Source: Allium sativum (Eukaryota > Streptophyta > Magnoliopsida > Asparagales > Amaryllidaceae). Taken from it: 64,000 nucleotides of DNA. The stretch covers positions 306,395,456 through 306,459,455 of the forward strand of contig CM060922.1 of the NCBI GenBank assembly GCA_030737875.1, written 5' to 3'. This document shows, piece by piece, positions 1 to 10,242 of this stretch (its first letter is position 1; each line of letters opens with the position of its first letter). A model generated the notes under the pieces. That model saw only the letters and a program-made list of their open reading frames with translations, ran no database searches and was not told the origin of the DNA. The position numbers and the translations under genes were made by a program.

Positions 1-72
1 ACGGAAGCCGACACCAACCGTTATAAGCTATGGGAAAAGCTAACGATAGGTTGTGTTGATAGCCGTTGGAAA
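1..72 (+). repeat. Subterminal-like repeat, copy 1
   Basis: Starts CGGAAGCCGACACCAACCG and ends near TTGATAGCCGTTGG. It matches 1615-1685 with a few differences. It may continue to the left of the window. Confidence 0.75.
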
Positions 73-92
73 AGGAGTTAAGGACATACCCT

Positions 93-488
93 CGAAAAGG
101 AAAGGGTACGAGGCACGAATCTTGTCTTCGGTCTACCAAGTCGCATCCTCTGAGTTATATCCCCATTTAACCTTTATCAGCTGGATTTCTTTATTGCGTA
201 GCTTCTTAACTTATGATCCAAGAATACAGATAGCGGGGTAGGGACTTATCTGACTGTCGCCTCCCGCTTGACTTCTACTTTCTCTAATATACTTGGCTCA
301 ACAAATTCTGGGGTGTCATGCAAGCACTTCCGCAGATGAGAAACGTGGAAAACATCATGAACGCCGGATAGATTTTCTGGGGGCTTTACTCTATAGGCCA
401 TTTGGCTAATTCTTTTGGTTATAGGAAATGGTCCCACAAATCTGATCAAGTGCTCAGCACAGCATGGTTTATCTGATACAATATACAT
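93..488 (-). pseudogene. Ty3/gypsy integrase C-terminus and chromodomain fragment
   Basis: Read on the minus strand this encodes the end of a plant Ty3/gypsy polyprotein. The integrase C-terminal motif includes FVGPFPITKRIS, AYRVKPPENLSGVHDVFHVS and HLRKCLHD (about 488-300). The stretch 164-93 continues as a chromodomain end with EDATW, an in-frame stop, then TEDKIRASYPFLFEG. Stops and frame breaks show it is dead. Upstream pol sequence is not recognisable beyond about 560, where a TA microsatellite begins, so this is a truncated antisense scrap inside the CACTA-like remnant. Confidence 0.8.
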
Positions 489-585
489 CGACCGCTACAT
501 ATGTAGCATTCGGCTAAGCCCGTTATTCAGCTCACTCATAAATATGCCTAAATTAGTTCTTGCCTGTACCAGTGGGCTTCAAGCC

Positions 586-587
586 AA

Positions 588-623
<36 letters not shown>
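586..623. repeat. TA-rich microsatellite
   Basis: An alternating AT/TA run interrupted by TAC and TGT. It marks the left edge of the gypsy scrap. Confidence 0.9.
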
Positions 624-689
624 ATTCCTTATACATGTAATCATCAATCAATAATTAATAAAATCCTCTCTTTTACAATTTCATCAAGA

Positions 690-1150
690 AGTTTCTGGAG
701 CAGCGCTAGAATCTTCTAGTTGAGACTGGACAAGAGCATCTCACGACTGACGAGGAGGACATTATATTCCACTTAGTGATGGATCCCGTGATGCGGAACA
801 AGCATTATGGCTTTGAAAATCAAGTGGTAAACGATTTTTCCCTTAATTTAATTTTTAGTTTAGAAATAAATAACTTTTACGAGTTAGGGGTTATTAATAT
901 AATCGCACATGACTAAAAGATTTTTAAATAATTGTTACTAGCTAGCAGTCAGTAGAGACATGGCAGACAGACTAGTGCTGATATAGTCGACGTCGCAGAG
1001 ATTGAGAAATTGAGAGATAGAATGGCGGAGCTTGAGGACCATAATCACCGCTAAACCATTGAGATGACTCAACTTCTAGATCAGCGCTTCGCGGGGTTTG
1101 CCTAGCAGTACGACTGCTTCACCTCTTCAGCCGATTTCGCAAATGATGAT
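690..1150 (+). pseudogene. En/Spm (Ptta)-like protein C-terminal remnant
   Basis: One frame from about 690 reads KKFLEQR, a stop, then NLLVETGQEHLTTDEEDII and on to KHYGFENQV, ending at a GTAAAC donor-like site near 827. A second open stretch near 960-1050 reads RHGRQTSADIV, then AEIEKLRDRMAELEDHNHR, then a stop. The order (acidic segment, aromatic-G motif, intron, short coiled coil) resembles the C-terminal exons of plant CACTA-associated ORF2/Ptta proteins. Several stops show it is non-functional. The assignment is by pattern only. Confidence 0.45.
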
Positions 1151-1614
1151 CAGTGATGGAGTGTGAGGTATGAATTTTTGTTGGGGCAGTGTACATGACT
1201 GTGGGTTGATATGACTATGTGTTGATATTCTGTATGTATTATGATGGTAGACATTGATGGTAGATTTGACGGTAGACTTGTTGTGGTAGACTTCATTTGG
1301 TAGACTTGATGTATTTATGTTAATTATGATGGTAGACTATGTAGTGTGTACAAATTTATGCATTGTACAATTAGTGGTTTGAGTTTGTGGTTTAATTTAT
1401 GTTGTTTTTGTTGATTTTTTGAGTTAAAATTAGGTTTTTAATATTTACTCGGTATATGGTCTGCTGAGATTGTACATTGTGGCTAAGATGATGGTTTAAG
1501 TGGTAAATGTAGTCCGACGGCTTATAGGTCATCGAATCCGTAACGGTTTCCCATGGCTCACAACATTTTGGTTGCATTGTGTCTGTAATGGTTTCCGACA
1601 GTCGTAGGTAGCCG

Positions 1615-1685
1615 CCGGAAGCCGACACCAACCGTTATAAGCTGTGCGAAAAGTCAACGACGGGCTGTGTTGATAGCCGTTGAAA
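1615..1685 (+). repeat. Subterminal-like repeat, copy 2
   Basis: Second copy of the sequence at 1-72, about 1.6 kb downstream, close to the proposed CACTA 3' end. Confidence 0.75.
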
Positions 1686-1717
1686 ACTCTATTCCTCGAC
1701 GTCCCTAAAAACTATGG

Positions 1718-1760
1718 TTATTTCCGACGGCCGCTGATGGTTTTTAGCCGTCGGAAATAA
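1718..1760. repeat. Perfect 14-bp inverted repeat, CACTA subterminal hairpin
   Basis: The arm TTATTTCCGACGGC (1718-1731) pairs exactly with GCCGTCGGAAATAA (1747-1760) across a 15-nt loop. CCGACGG-type palindromes are common in plant CACTA subterminal regions. Confidence 0.85.
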
Positions 1761-1777
1761 CGTGTATTCTTAGAGTG

Positions 1778-4005
1778 ATATATATAAATAATTTATACTA
1801 TCAATTGACAGTTAACAATCAATCTAATTAACTGGCAATTCATTACATGTCTAAATAGTGTGTATTCTTATTCTGCCGACAAAATGTCTAATAAATCAAT
1901 TCTACTTAATTATAATAGAACAAAGTTTATTTCACCAAAATTTGTTAGGGAGTAATTTCAATTACTGAAATCTATAGTTATACGTGCATAATTATATTTT
2001 ATTTCTAAATTACAGTATTGTATATGGGGTCATTGATTTCAGAGATGCATTCTACATGACATACGAATTAAAAGCTGCTAATTGCATAGAAATCACATTC
2101 CAAATGAAGTAAATGTGGGGTTTCAAAGTATAGGATTTAAAAGAAAATCTATTATTTTATCTTAACACTACCTAGACATATGGGCCTTATGCCCAATACA
2201 CAAATCAAGACAAACCATATTTCCCAGGCGTTTCTTATGCTCCCACCCTAGATGCCTTCTGGCTACTGCTCGCTATTTTTTAAATCTATTTCAGTTTAGC
2301 TCCTGATTTTATATAAACCTTTTTTTATATATAGCTAATTTTCTAATGGGCCAAGGCCCAAATATCAAACCACACAATCTGCACAAGTCTCTTCTTCTTC
2401 CTAGCATGAAAAAACGTGCACTTTAGCGCATGCATGTACGCAGGTAGGACATCTGGACATCACCCTGCCAACCTTTCTTCCCAGCCTCCACCTTCTCTTA
2501 ACGATCATCAACTCGATACTGCTCTGCTCTGTCCTTATTGTCATTCGACCTGAAGGCCGAACCCAATATTTGATTAAAGAAAATACGACTTAAGAAAAAT
2601 CCTCCACCACCATGTGATCTCGACATTAGAGCTAGCGCCGACATCTAGGATGTTACCGCTACCTTCTGCTCATGTCCTAACCAGAGAATGGCCGAGACCG
2701 ATCTCCTCCTTTGGTCACTGCCGATAAAAACTGAAACCCATCCCATCTATGCTTCCAAACTAGGGCTGTTACGATTGAACCGTTCAACCGCCAAATCGTA
2801 TTACTACGGTAACGGTGACGGTAACAGCTATGGGTTTTGATAACCGTTGTAAAACATACCAACCGCACATGGTTCTTTTTGTAGTATTTCATGAAAAAAA
2901 TATGCTTTTTAATAACTTAAGCTAAAAAAATAACATATGTATAAATTATTTGCATTTTTATTTATAGACACCATGCACATGGATGGTTTGTTTTATAAAT
3001 AAACAAATCAATCATTAAGAAAAAAAAGTAGAACTTGAATTATTTATGGATAACAATGTAAATTTATGGTAATGGTTGCGATAACGGTTAGATTATAACG
3101 GTTACAAAATTTGCTAACCGTCAACAACGGTTGCAGTTGCGGTTAGCGGTAAAATTGGCCCAATCTCTCCCACCACGAACCAGTTACCACTAGAAGAAAA
3201 CATGATGTAGTCATCGACTTTGTGTCATCCTTGAGTCCTTCCAGATATTTCCGCGACCTCCCTCGGCCATCAGTTCGTCGGAAATTAATATTTGAATTGA
3301 TCTCGTTCATCTGGCATGCAGTTTCAACCCAACCCCAACATTGAAAGTCATGAGACAAGCTTTAAAAATCAGGAGTTACTGAGGCGAGTGCGGTTATATA
3401 CTTCATCTATTGATTTGTGATCATTGAAAATGATCAAAATAGCAACCTCTTATATACTGTAATCTAAACATAATTCTCGGCACACTCTACGAAAAGCTAT
3501 GAAACTGGTATTGAATTTAGAAAGACTGAATGTTAAGTTATCTGTAGATAACGTAACAGAGAGGTGATATTGTTTCCAGGTTTTGATATTTTGTTTCCAT
3601 GCTTCAAATCTCTCTCGTTTTCTAAGTTGCTTTGATTATATGATCTTTTCAAAATTTTATGTATGAACACATTAGCATGGGCATGACTGCAATGGTTTAA
3701 GACCATAAAACTACAAAATGTAAATTGAAGCACGTGAGAGATTATTTGTAAACTATATTCCCTTTTTAATTATTTATATGTATAAACACCATTATTTAGT
3801 TTATACTTTTCAAACTTTCTTTTAAAATGTAAACGTAATATAATACAATTATAAGTCTACTTAACAAAATAAAATTAGTCAAGTTAAATAATAAACATAT
3901 ATTTATATGTAAATCGTCCATATACACTTTGAATGTATATAACTTTTTCCTTTTTACATAAGCTTATGTAAACTTTCAAATCATACTTAATTATTTTATT
4001 TTTTT
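1778..4005. other. AT-rich DNA with no recognised gene
   Basis: No supported gene. Open frames here are short and show no familiar motif. The part 2340-2760 is less AT-rich and could be unique host DNA. 2762-3166 is listed separately as a possible hAT-like remnant. 3170-4005 is AT-rich and featureless. Confidence 0.6.
2762..3166. mobile_element. Possible non-autonomous hAT-like remnant
   Basis: Begins TAGGGCTGTTACGATTGAAC and is studded at both ends with AACCGTT/AACGGTT words, a style seen in plant hAT-derived MITEs that start TAGGG-TGT. The right terminus is not a clean inverted copy and I see no 8-bp target duplication, so the call is weak. Confidence 0.3.
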
Positions 4006-4260
4006 GGCAAAGCCGACAGGTTTTATAGTGATCGCAAATACTTATTATTATAACAAATAATAATCACAAATATTACAGAATATTGGCAGATTACCAACAA
4101 TCGGTTTTTAAGGTGAATCGTCCACCATATTCGGTTTTCAAAGGGGTCTGTCCACTGCATCCTATCTGGATTACAGAACTAGAGCTTGACACTATTTCCA
4201 GACTATAAACGGTTTTTATTGTGGATTTTCCACTGAATATACATTGGCTTATAAAGAACG
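4006..4260 (+). repeat. Left inverted subterminal repeat
   Basis: Contains GGCAAAGCCGA, then CTTATTATTATAACAA, then three units of the CGGTTTTTAAGGTG-CGTCCACC type at roughly 30-70 bp spacing. The reverse complement is at 12790-12960. Confidence 0.7.
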
Positions 4261-5607
4261 GCCTAGACAGGGTATAACGACCCGAACTTGCCCATGAAGG
4301 AAAGCCTGGATTGCTTCGAGAACATGACAAATCAGAACACAAATAGAAGAACATTTCATTGCTTATTACAACAATTTACATCAAAGGACAAGAATATATA
4401 GATTATGAATAAATATTATTCATCAGAAAAATACCAGAGATTTACAAATTACAATGCAGCGGAAAATATTACGAAACACAACTGAAAGAGATACACGGAT
4501 ACAGAGCTTTCCGAATATCATTCCAGCTGTAAACCAGGATCTTGTGAATATAAATTTGCAAAACCAAAACTACTAGCTGCCCGTATGGAAAATAGGGGCA
4601 CCCAGATTTTAGGTTAAAACAATAAACTCCAGGTCGGTCATGTGACTGGTGTGAGAACTAAAACAGTTATTAAATCTCTACTTTAAAACTAATATAAATC
4701 AAGGGACCATGCCTATAACACGGAATGGGTTTCCTCCCAAGAATACTAGTATAAGTACATAGTGTATAAAACAATTTCAAATATAAATGTATCAATCCTA
4801 GACGGCATGGGTACCATATATCATGTCGCCAATACTAGGGTCTACAATTAAAACCGCAATGTCACATATTAGAAGTTGGATTTCCATCTGTAAACCAAGG
4901 TAAGGGATCGTCCTTACCGCTTCGAGATGCTCTAGCCCAGGTCTTAGGCAAGTACTCAGTCAAGCCTTTGGATCCTCAGGGCCGGTCCACTCGATGTGGA
5001 TTAAAATGCCTAAACACTATGTTTCCTCGCCCTATAGGGCGTCAATCTGGTCTGTATAAAGACCATATCATCCATCGGCCCCGCAGTGCCGATATATCCG
5101 AGGTGCCTCGCTATCCATCATCCACATAAGTAAAACGTCTGGGCGTGCAAAACCCAGACACCACTCCTAGCTAGAAGGAAACGGATGCCCTCCCTGAGAT
5201 CCTCTCCCGTTTTTGGTTCACACCGAAGCGTGAGGCTCGCAAATTAACGCTACACAAAGCTATGCTATATTAAAGCCATGCTTTGATCATCAATCACAAG
5301 ACTCTGCATTCCAATAGAAGCCTTGATCATTTGCATCTCAGCATGCCACACAGGCAATTCACGTTATGCAACTGATGTCCATCAATCAAACAGAATGAAA
5401 TCCAATGTCAAACACACATCCATTTAAAAGTTCGTTCTGGGTCTGTACGAAACCGGAGGCACCTTATTCCTCGTCCCATATGTCCAATACAGGAGAGAGG
5501 TCCTTGAATATCCGGTCAATCTCCAAGTACGTCTGGAACGATCACCACTTATTACCTTGTCTTGGGTGTACAGCCCAATCAAGACATCAGTAATCATCCA
5601 AACGATG

Positions 5608-5626
5608 TGAAGACCTCTGGTCTTCA
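5608..5626 (-). repeat. Hairpin TGAAGACC/GGTCTTCA in LTR S
   Basis: 8-bp arms with a 3-nt loop. The matching site in L (42141-42157) keeps 6-bp arms GAAGAC/GTCTTC. Confidence 0.7.
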
Positions 5627-5989
5627 ACCACCGTCTTCATCGTCGACTCATTGCCGATTCAGTTATTCAGAATGGGATAAACCCGGTCTTTCTGAATAAC
5701 TCGCTTATATTATAAACAAGTGCTACAAAAACACAACATATGGCTCATTCCAATTCTGAATATTCTTTTATTTAAATATTCATATCCTTTGGAAAAGGTT
5801 CCCATTAATTTTATCAAAGATAAATTCTTTAAATTTATTCTTTAATCTTCCTTTGGATATCAATTCAAACCAAATTATGGTTTATCCAAACTAGTCGGGA
5901 TTAGCGATCCTTACCCAAGTAATCATTTCTTTAATTTCCCAATCCCAACCTATTCATACCATGAAGCAAAACTGGTAATACTTCATATT

Positions 5990-6005
5990 TAACACCACGG
6001 TGTTA
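5990..6005. repeat. 16-bp palindrome TAACACC-NN-GGTGTTA (LTR S)
   Basis: Reads TAACACCACGGTGTTA. The same site in L is TAACACCATGGTGTTA (41781-41796) and TAACACCGTGGTGTTA (49758-49773). All arms are intact; only the centre varies. Confidence 0.8.
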
Positions 6006-6240
6006 TCGGTAAAATTAATTACCATTTCACGTTCAAATCTAATTACAGATTTAACTATCACTTGGAGCAAGACTGATGATACTCCATTCTCGATCATTTC
6101 TCGAATTTGATATTTTTAGCTATCAAATTCACCTTTCAATCTATTTAAAGAATCATTAAAACTCTAATTCAATTTTAATTTCCAAAAATCATTACTTAAT
6201 GATTATCTTCAAAGTTAAGAAATTAATCTTATCTTTAACT

Positions 6241-6930
6241 GGGTTAAAGAACTAGTGTCATGTAAAACACAGCTCACGATAAACCCAAAATCACATCCCA
6301 TTAACAATGGAATCTTCACATAAAACCAATCAATATATATAATCGATATGAATTTCCATATCCAACCGATAATATAAATGGAATAATGGCAAAGCTCTTT
6401 AAATTCCATATATAGTAACAGTCTTCCTCCACAGAAGTTCACTTCGAGTATTACTAAATCAAATTCCATGCCATTCCAATTTATTTTATTAAATTGGAAA
6501 ACTTTTCTTTGGAAATTTCCCCTAAATTTTAATTAAGAGAATTATAAATTCAAAATCTAATTTCACTGTAAGTCGGATTAAAGAACGAGTGTCGTTAAAA
6601 ACACAGTTCACAATAAACCCAATTCGCATTCCATTTCAAATCCAATTAAATGTTTATTAATTGGTAATTCTTCTCTACATCTTAATTAAAAGATTTATTC
6701 TTTTCACACGGGGTTTCAGAACAGTGTTACTGAAGACCCCATCCCATCAATCTCTAACCGTAAATTAGTAAGAGAACAATTCCCTAAGTATTAATCCCGA
6801 AGGCCAAAACTAACTTCAGATCAATACCAGGAAACCATTCAACTGAGCTAATCTCTAGTTAGTTTCTAATTTTATTAACTCCATTGGGTTTAAGAACAGT
6901 ATTAGTGAAGATACCATTCACGACAACCCA
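6241..6930 (-). repeat. Four hairpin modules of about 46 nt in LTR S
   Basis: On the minus strand, units at 6885-6930, 6712-6745, 6574-6620 and 6241-6286 each start GGGTT and end near AACCC. They contain an inner GTGT/ACAC-type stem in most copies. The same modules occur in L and C. Confidence 0.7.
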
Positions 6931-7029
6931 AAATCCAATTTGATATCAAATACAAGGCTCTGAATAGAAAATATATTGGCTTATATTCAATATCGAATTC
7001 TGAAACCAACAAATATCGTATTAGAATAA

Positions 7030-7030
<1 letters not shown>

Positions 7031-7062
<32 letters not shown>
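7031..7062. repeat. TA microsatellite in LTR S
   Basis: Uninterrupted alternating TA run. Confidence 0.9.
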
Positions 7063-7063
<1 letters not shown>

Positions 7064-7277
7064 CAAATTCCTCCACAATGCCCGTATAATCACGGAATCC
7101 AATATCGATATATTCCGAAGATAATTTCAATTCAAATCCATTCCAATTCATATATTGGAAATTCTGGTTATTTTTAAAACCATTTCAAATCCAATTTATT
7201 TATTTAAAAATGTTGGATTATAATTCTAGTTCATAACTAGTTCATTTCGACAAAAATATATTTTTATCTTTTCAAAT

Positions 7278-7619
7278 ATGGAATTCTTCATCCTAATTCT
7301 TTACAAATCATTTATTATGATTTTACACAAATTATTGATATTTTTAATAATTTTATCAAGGCCTGTACATTGGATTTCCATAAACGGCCATCGAACTGGA
7401 CTTACAGCGACCTGTTCCAAATTTAATTTTGACATAATTCCAAATCCAACCGTTAGATTTCAAATCTATCATGTTCGTTGGAAATCTCTTTTCGATACGA
7501 ACCCAACGGTTCTGGTTTTAGGAGAATCCAATGGTCGGATCTCCCGTAACATCAATTCAAAGTCAACGGTCGAAACTCACAAACTGCCGCGGCGCGGTGC
7601 GTTCTATCCAGGCCATTAG
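7278..7619 (+). other. Open frame of 113 codons antisense to LTR S, coding doubtful
   Basis: Starts ATG and encodes a hydrophobic N-terminus (LLIFLIILSRPV) then NGHRT, PNPTVRFQI and LPRRGAFYPGH. Homologous open frames lie at the same LTR position in both LTRs of L (40640-41041 and 48632-48976, minus strand). The start is GTG rather than ATG in the first of those, and the matching region of C is broken by stops. I see no known domain. Conservation may reflect the LTR nucleotide sequence rather than a protein. Confidence 0.3.
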
Positions 7620-7665
7620 ATATAATATATATATATATATATATATAATATATAATATATATATT
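7619..7665. repeat. TA-rich tract in LTR S
   Basis: A TA/TAA run at the same LTR position as the TA tracts in L (about 40672-40703 and 48620-48643). Confidence 0.85.
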
Positions 7666-8581
7666 TCGTCGATTTCCATTTAAAACGTATTTTATAAATT
7701 GTTTTAAATTCGTTTTCAAAATGATTTCAACTTCATATTCAATTTCAAATCAAAATTGAATATTCCATATCATTAATATATAAATGATGACATTTTCAAA
7801 ACTTAGATTTTGAAATCACTTCCTTTTCGATATTGATTATAAAAATGAATAAAATCGATATAAATATCGCTTACGTCAAAATGGCGTTAATCTAATCAGC
7901 ACTGTTTTATATATTTAAATATATTCGTGTCCATCCCAATTTGGACATCAAAAAATCAGATTTTGATCCATTACCGAATATTATTTTAAAATATTTGTCA
8001 TTTTAAAATATTCTTTATTTCTGAACTGGAATCAGACACAGTCAATCACCATATAATGTCATTTATGTGGATTTCATACAACACGTGTATAGAACAACAA
8101 TGATAAACAATCAACTATCATCCAAAGTACATTCTACACTGCATAAGCATTAAATATAAATATTTAACGCTTACAACAGTCTGTCAACCAATCGATTGAC
8201 ATACAACTAAACAATTGAGATTAGTGTACGTCCAATATCATCCCAATACCCGTATGGGGTTTCAATCAACAAGCACATATTTTATTTGTGCAATTGGGCG
8301 ATGTGTAAAATTTATCGTCCCAATCAATATCAGTCAAATGGGTGTACATAAACAAATCACCTGATTTGTAAATGAATATTTATTTTATTCATATACACGT
8401 TAAAATTTATATTTTTAACGATAAAATATTTTATTCAACTTGTGAATATTTTATACAGTCCATTTATACAATAAAAATGATATTTTTGTTCTTCAAATAT
8501 TTTATTCAACATATGAATATTTTATACAGTCCATTTCACATCACAATCAATTTCAACAACACAATACAATCAAACAAACAA

Positions 8582-8604
8582 GTCGTCCATGGTCTGTGGA
8601 CGAC
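8582..8604 (-). repeat. Conserved 8-bp-stem hairpin, loop CAGACCA (LTR S)
   Basis: Minus strand: arms GTCGTCCA and TGGACGAC around CAGACCA. In L the arms are GTCATCCA and TGGATGAC with the identical loop, a paired A-T to G-C replacement that keeps the stem. Confidence 0.8.
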
Positions 8605-8659
8605 GGGGAGCAGTTCATATATGCAGTTATAAACAAATAACTGTACAAAGAAAATTATA

Positions 8660-8674
8660 GTGAGAAGTTCTCAC
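8660..8674. promoter_or_regulatory. Conserved palindrome GTGAGAA-N-TTCTCAC (LTR S)
   Basis: 7-bp arms and one central base, present at the equivalent place in both L LTRs (39476-39490, 47423-47437). Candidate protein-binding site; function not known. Confidence 0.6.
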
Positions 8675-9619
8675 ATTGGGATCCACTCCGCCAGTTTTTA
8701 TCTGAATTTCTGAACAATTTGATTTTGAATTTGCTCGAAATTCCAATGTGTTTCAAATTGGACCCGATCAGTTTTGTTGCGAAGCTCTCGTCCCAACGAT
8801 CCCGAGGATCCAGTTTCGCGCGATTTGGACCTCGTACGGAAAAGATATGACAATCCACGTGTTAATCACTAAATTGGACAATTAAATTAACGAACTACAC
8901 TTAATATAACGTTTAAAACGTTACACTTTTCGTTTTGATTTCTTGGAGCTTTCGAAACCGTCGTTCAACCTTGGTTCGAAATTAGTGTTGCGATTTTCTT
9001 GCAATCCGCTCAACTTAGTGATGATCGGCCATCGCCACGTTGGAGAGCTTTGAAATGCGCACCTGCGCCTGGTGGTGGCTTCCTGATCGACGGCGAGATG
9101 GTGGCGGGCATAGGGTTGACGCGGTCAAAGTTTGGGGGCACGATTCGGATGATTCACTCAACGATAATTGCCAATCTTTATATGGATGTGTAGATCTCGA
9201 AGTCCTCTATTAAAAGCTCGGAAGAATCGAGGGAATTCATTGGGAGGATCGCGAGAAATCAAGGAGGGAAGATTTCTGTTGTTTCCGCCATTCATCGCGA
9301 GGGAGAGAGGGAGTGGCCACCCCTTTTTTCTGTTTTCTGATTGGTTGAAAAATAGGGTTTGGTTTATTTATAGTAAATCCAGAAAATTAGGGTTTTCGTA
9401 TCCGAACTCCAAATCAAACCCAACGATTGTCGCCACAAGCTAAATACCCCTATTCAGGACACAATGGGATATGTTTCGTAACCCATTTTGGTTGTTACAA
9501 TCAGTTTTTCTTCAAATTAAAATATAAATCATTATATATTTAATTTAAACGTATATTTCAATTTACCGGGGCCACATACGAACTCCAAAAATTACCGAAA
9601 AATTATTTCTAGCTTTGTA

Positions 9620-10090
9620 TTGATGATATAGTCCTAACAAAACTAATTTTGTTGAATTTGGAGACCATTTGAAAAATGGCCATTTTCAGGTCGATCCAAT
9701 TCAACTGAAATTGACAAAACACGTTTGTTTTGCCACGCTCACATATTGATTCCAATAATTATGAAAATTGGAACCTAGCAATAATTCGACATCCCAGATC
9801 CAACAAAAGTGGTTTTGTCGAAAATGGAGTTCGTTTGCAAAATGGCTATTTTTAAGGCCTTTATATAAATTAAAATATATATAAATTCCACAACGACTTT
9901 TCTGAATTTTAAACTGGACGTAACTCTCAACTTATAAAGCGAAATCTCAGTTTCTTACATCCGTTAGAAAGATATAATTAAATAGATTTAAATATTTTTT
10001 GTTTCGTCCAATTCTGACGTATATGGAATTCTGTATATTCATTTGAAATTAGAAATCAAATTTTCAAACTACCGCGCAATTTAAGGTTCG
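9620..10090 (-). repeat. Diverged tandem repeats of about 166 bp at the 5' end of LTR S
   Basis: Words of the type TTCRACAAAAC-TTTTGTT-GG recur at 9654 and 9820 on the minus strand, 166 bp apart. A more decayed unit lies near 9960. They align with the repeats at 38005 and 38173 in L. Confidence 0.65.
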
Positions 10091-10242
10091 TTTTATAATA
10101 AAAATAAATTATTCGTTTTAACTTCATCGAAACTAAATTTTTAGTCATTATTATATAAAATAATTCATTTTAAATATTCAAAATACATTAAAATTGCCAA
10201 AATAAAAAATTTAAATTGGTTCTGATTTTCTGGGTTGTTACA

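Larger units (their letters stand above)
1..1777 (+). mobile_element. Decayed CACTA-type DNA transposon, 3' part
   Basis: The 3' end reads ATTCTTAGAGTG (1766-1777), close to the reverse complement of the plant CACTA terminus. CCGACGG-type subterminal motifs and a 14-bp-arm hairpin lie just inside it. A stretch of about 72 bp at the window start recurs at 1615-1685, and between the copies lies a decayed exon resembling the C-terminal part of plant En/Spm (Ptta) proteins. The 5' end is outside the window. An antisense Ty3/gypsy fragment sits inside. The CACTA assignment is inferred from terminus and subterminal style; no intact transposase is visible. Confidence 0.5.
4273..10242 (-). mobile_element. 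Solo LTR, 5.97 kb, long-LTR family S
   Basis: On the minus strand the LTR starts TGTAACAACCCAG (at 10242) and ends GTTCGGGTCGTTATA (at 4273). It aligns along its length, with divergence, to the two LTRs of element L (37749-43665 and 45685-51642). The flanks are CAGGG (4268-4272) and CAGGA (10243-10247), a 4-of-5 target duplication. No primer site, interior or second LTR adjoins, so this is a solo LTR left by LTR-LTR recombination. It is clearly older than L. Confidence 0.85.

Noticed and set aside
2677..2892. 71-codon minus-strand open frame as a host gene
   Set aside because: Short, no domain, overlaps the AACCGTT-rich repeat region.
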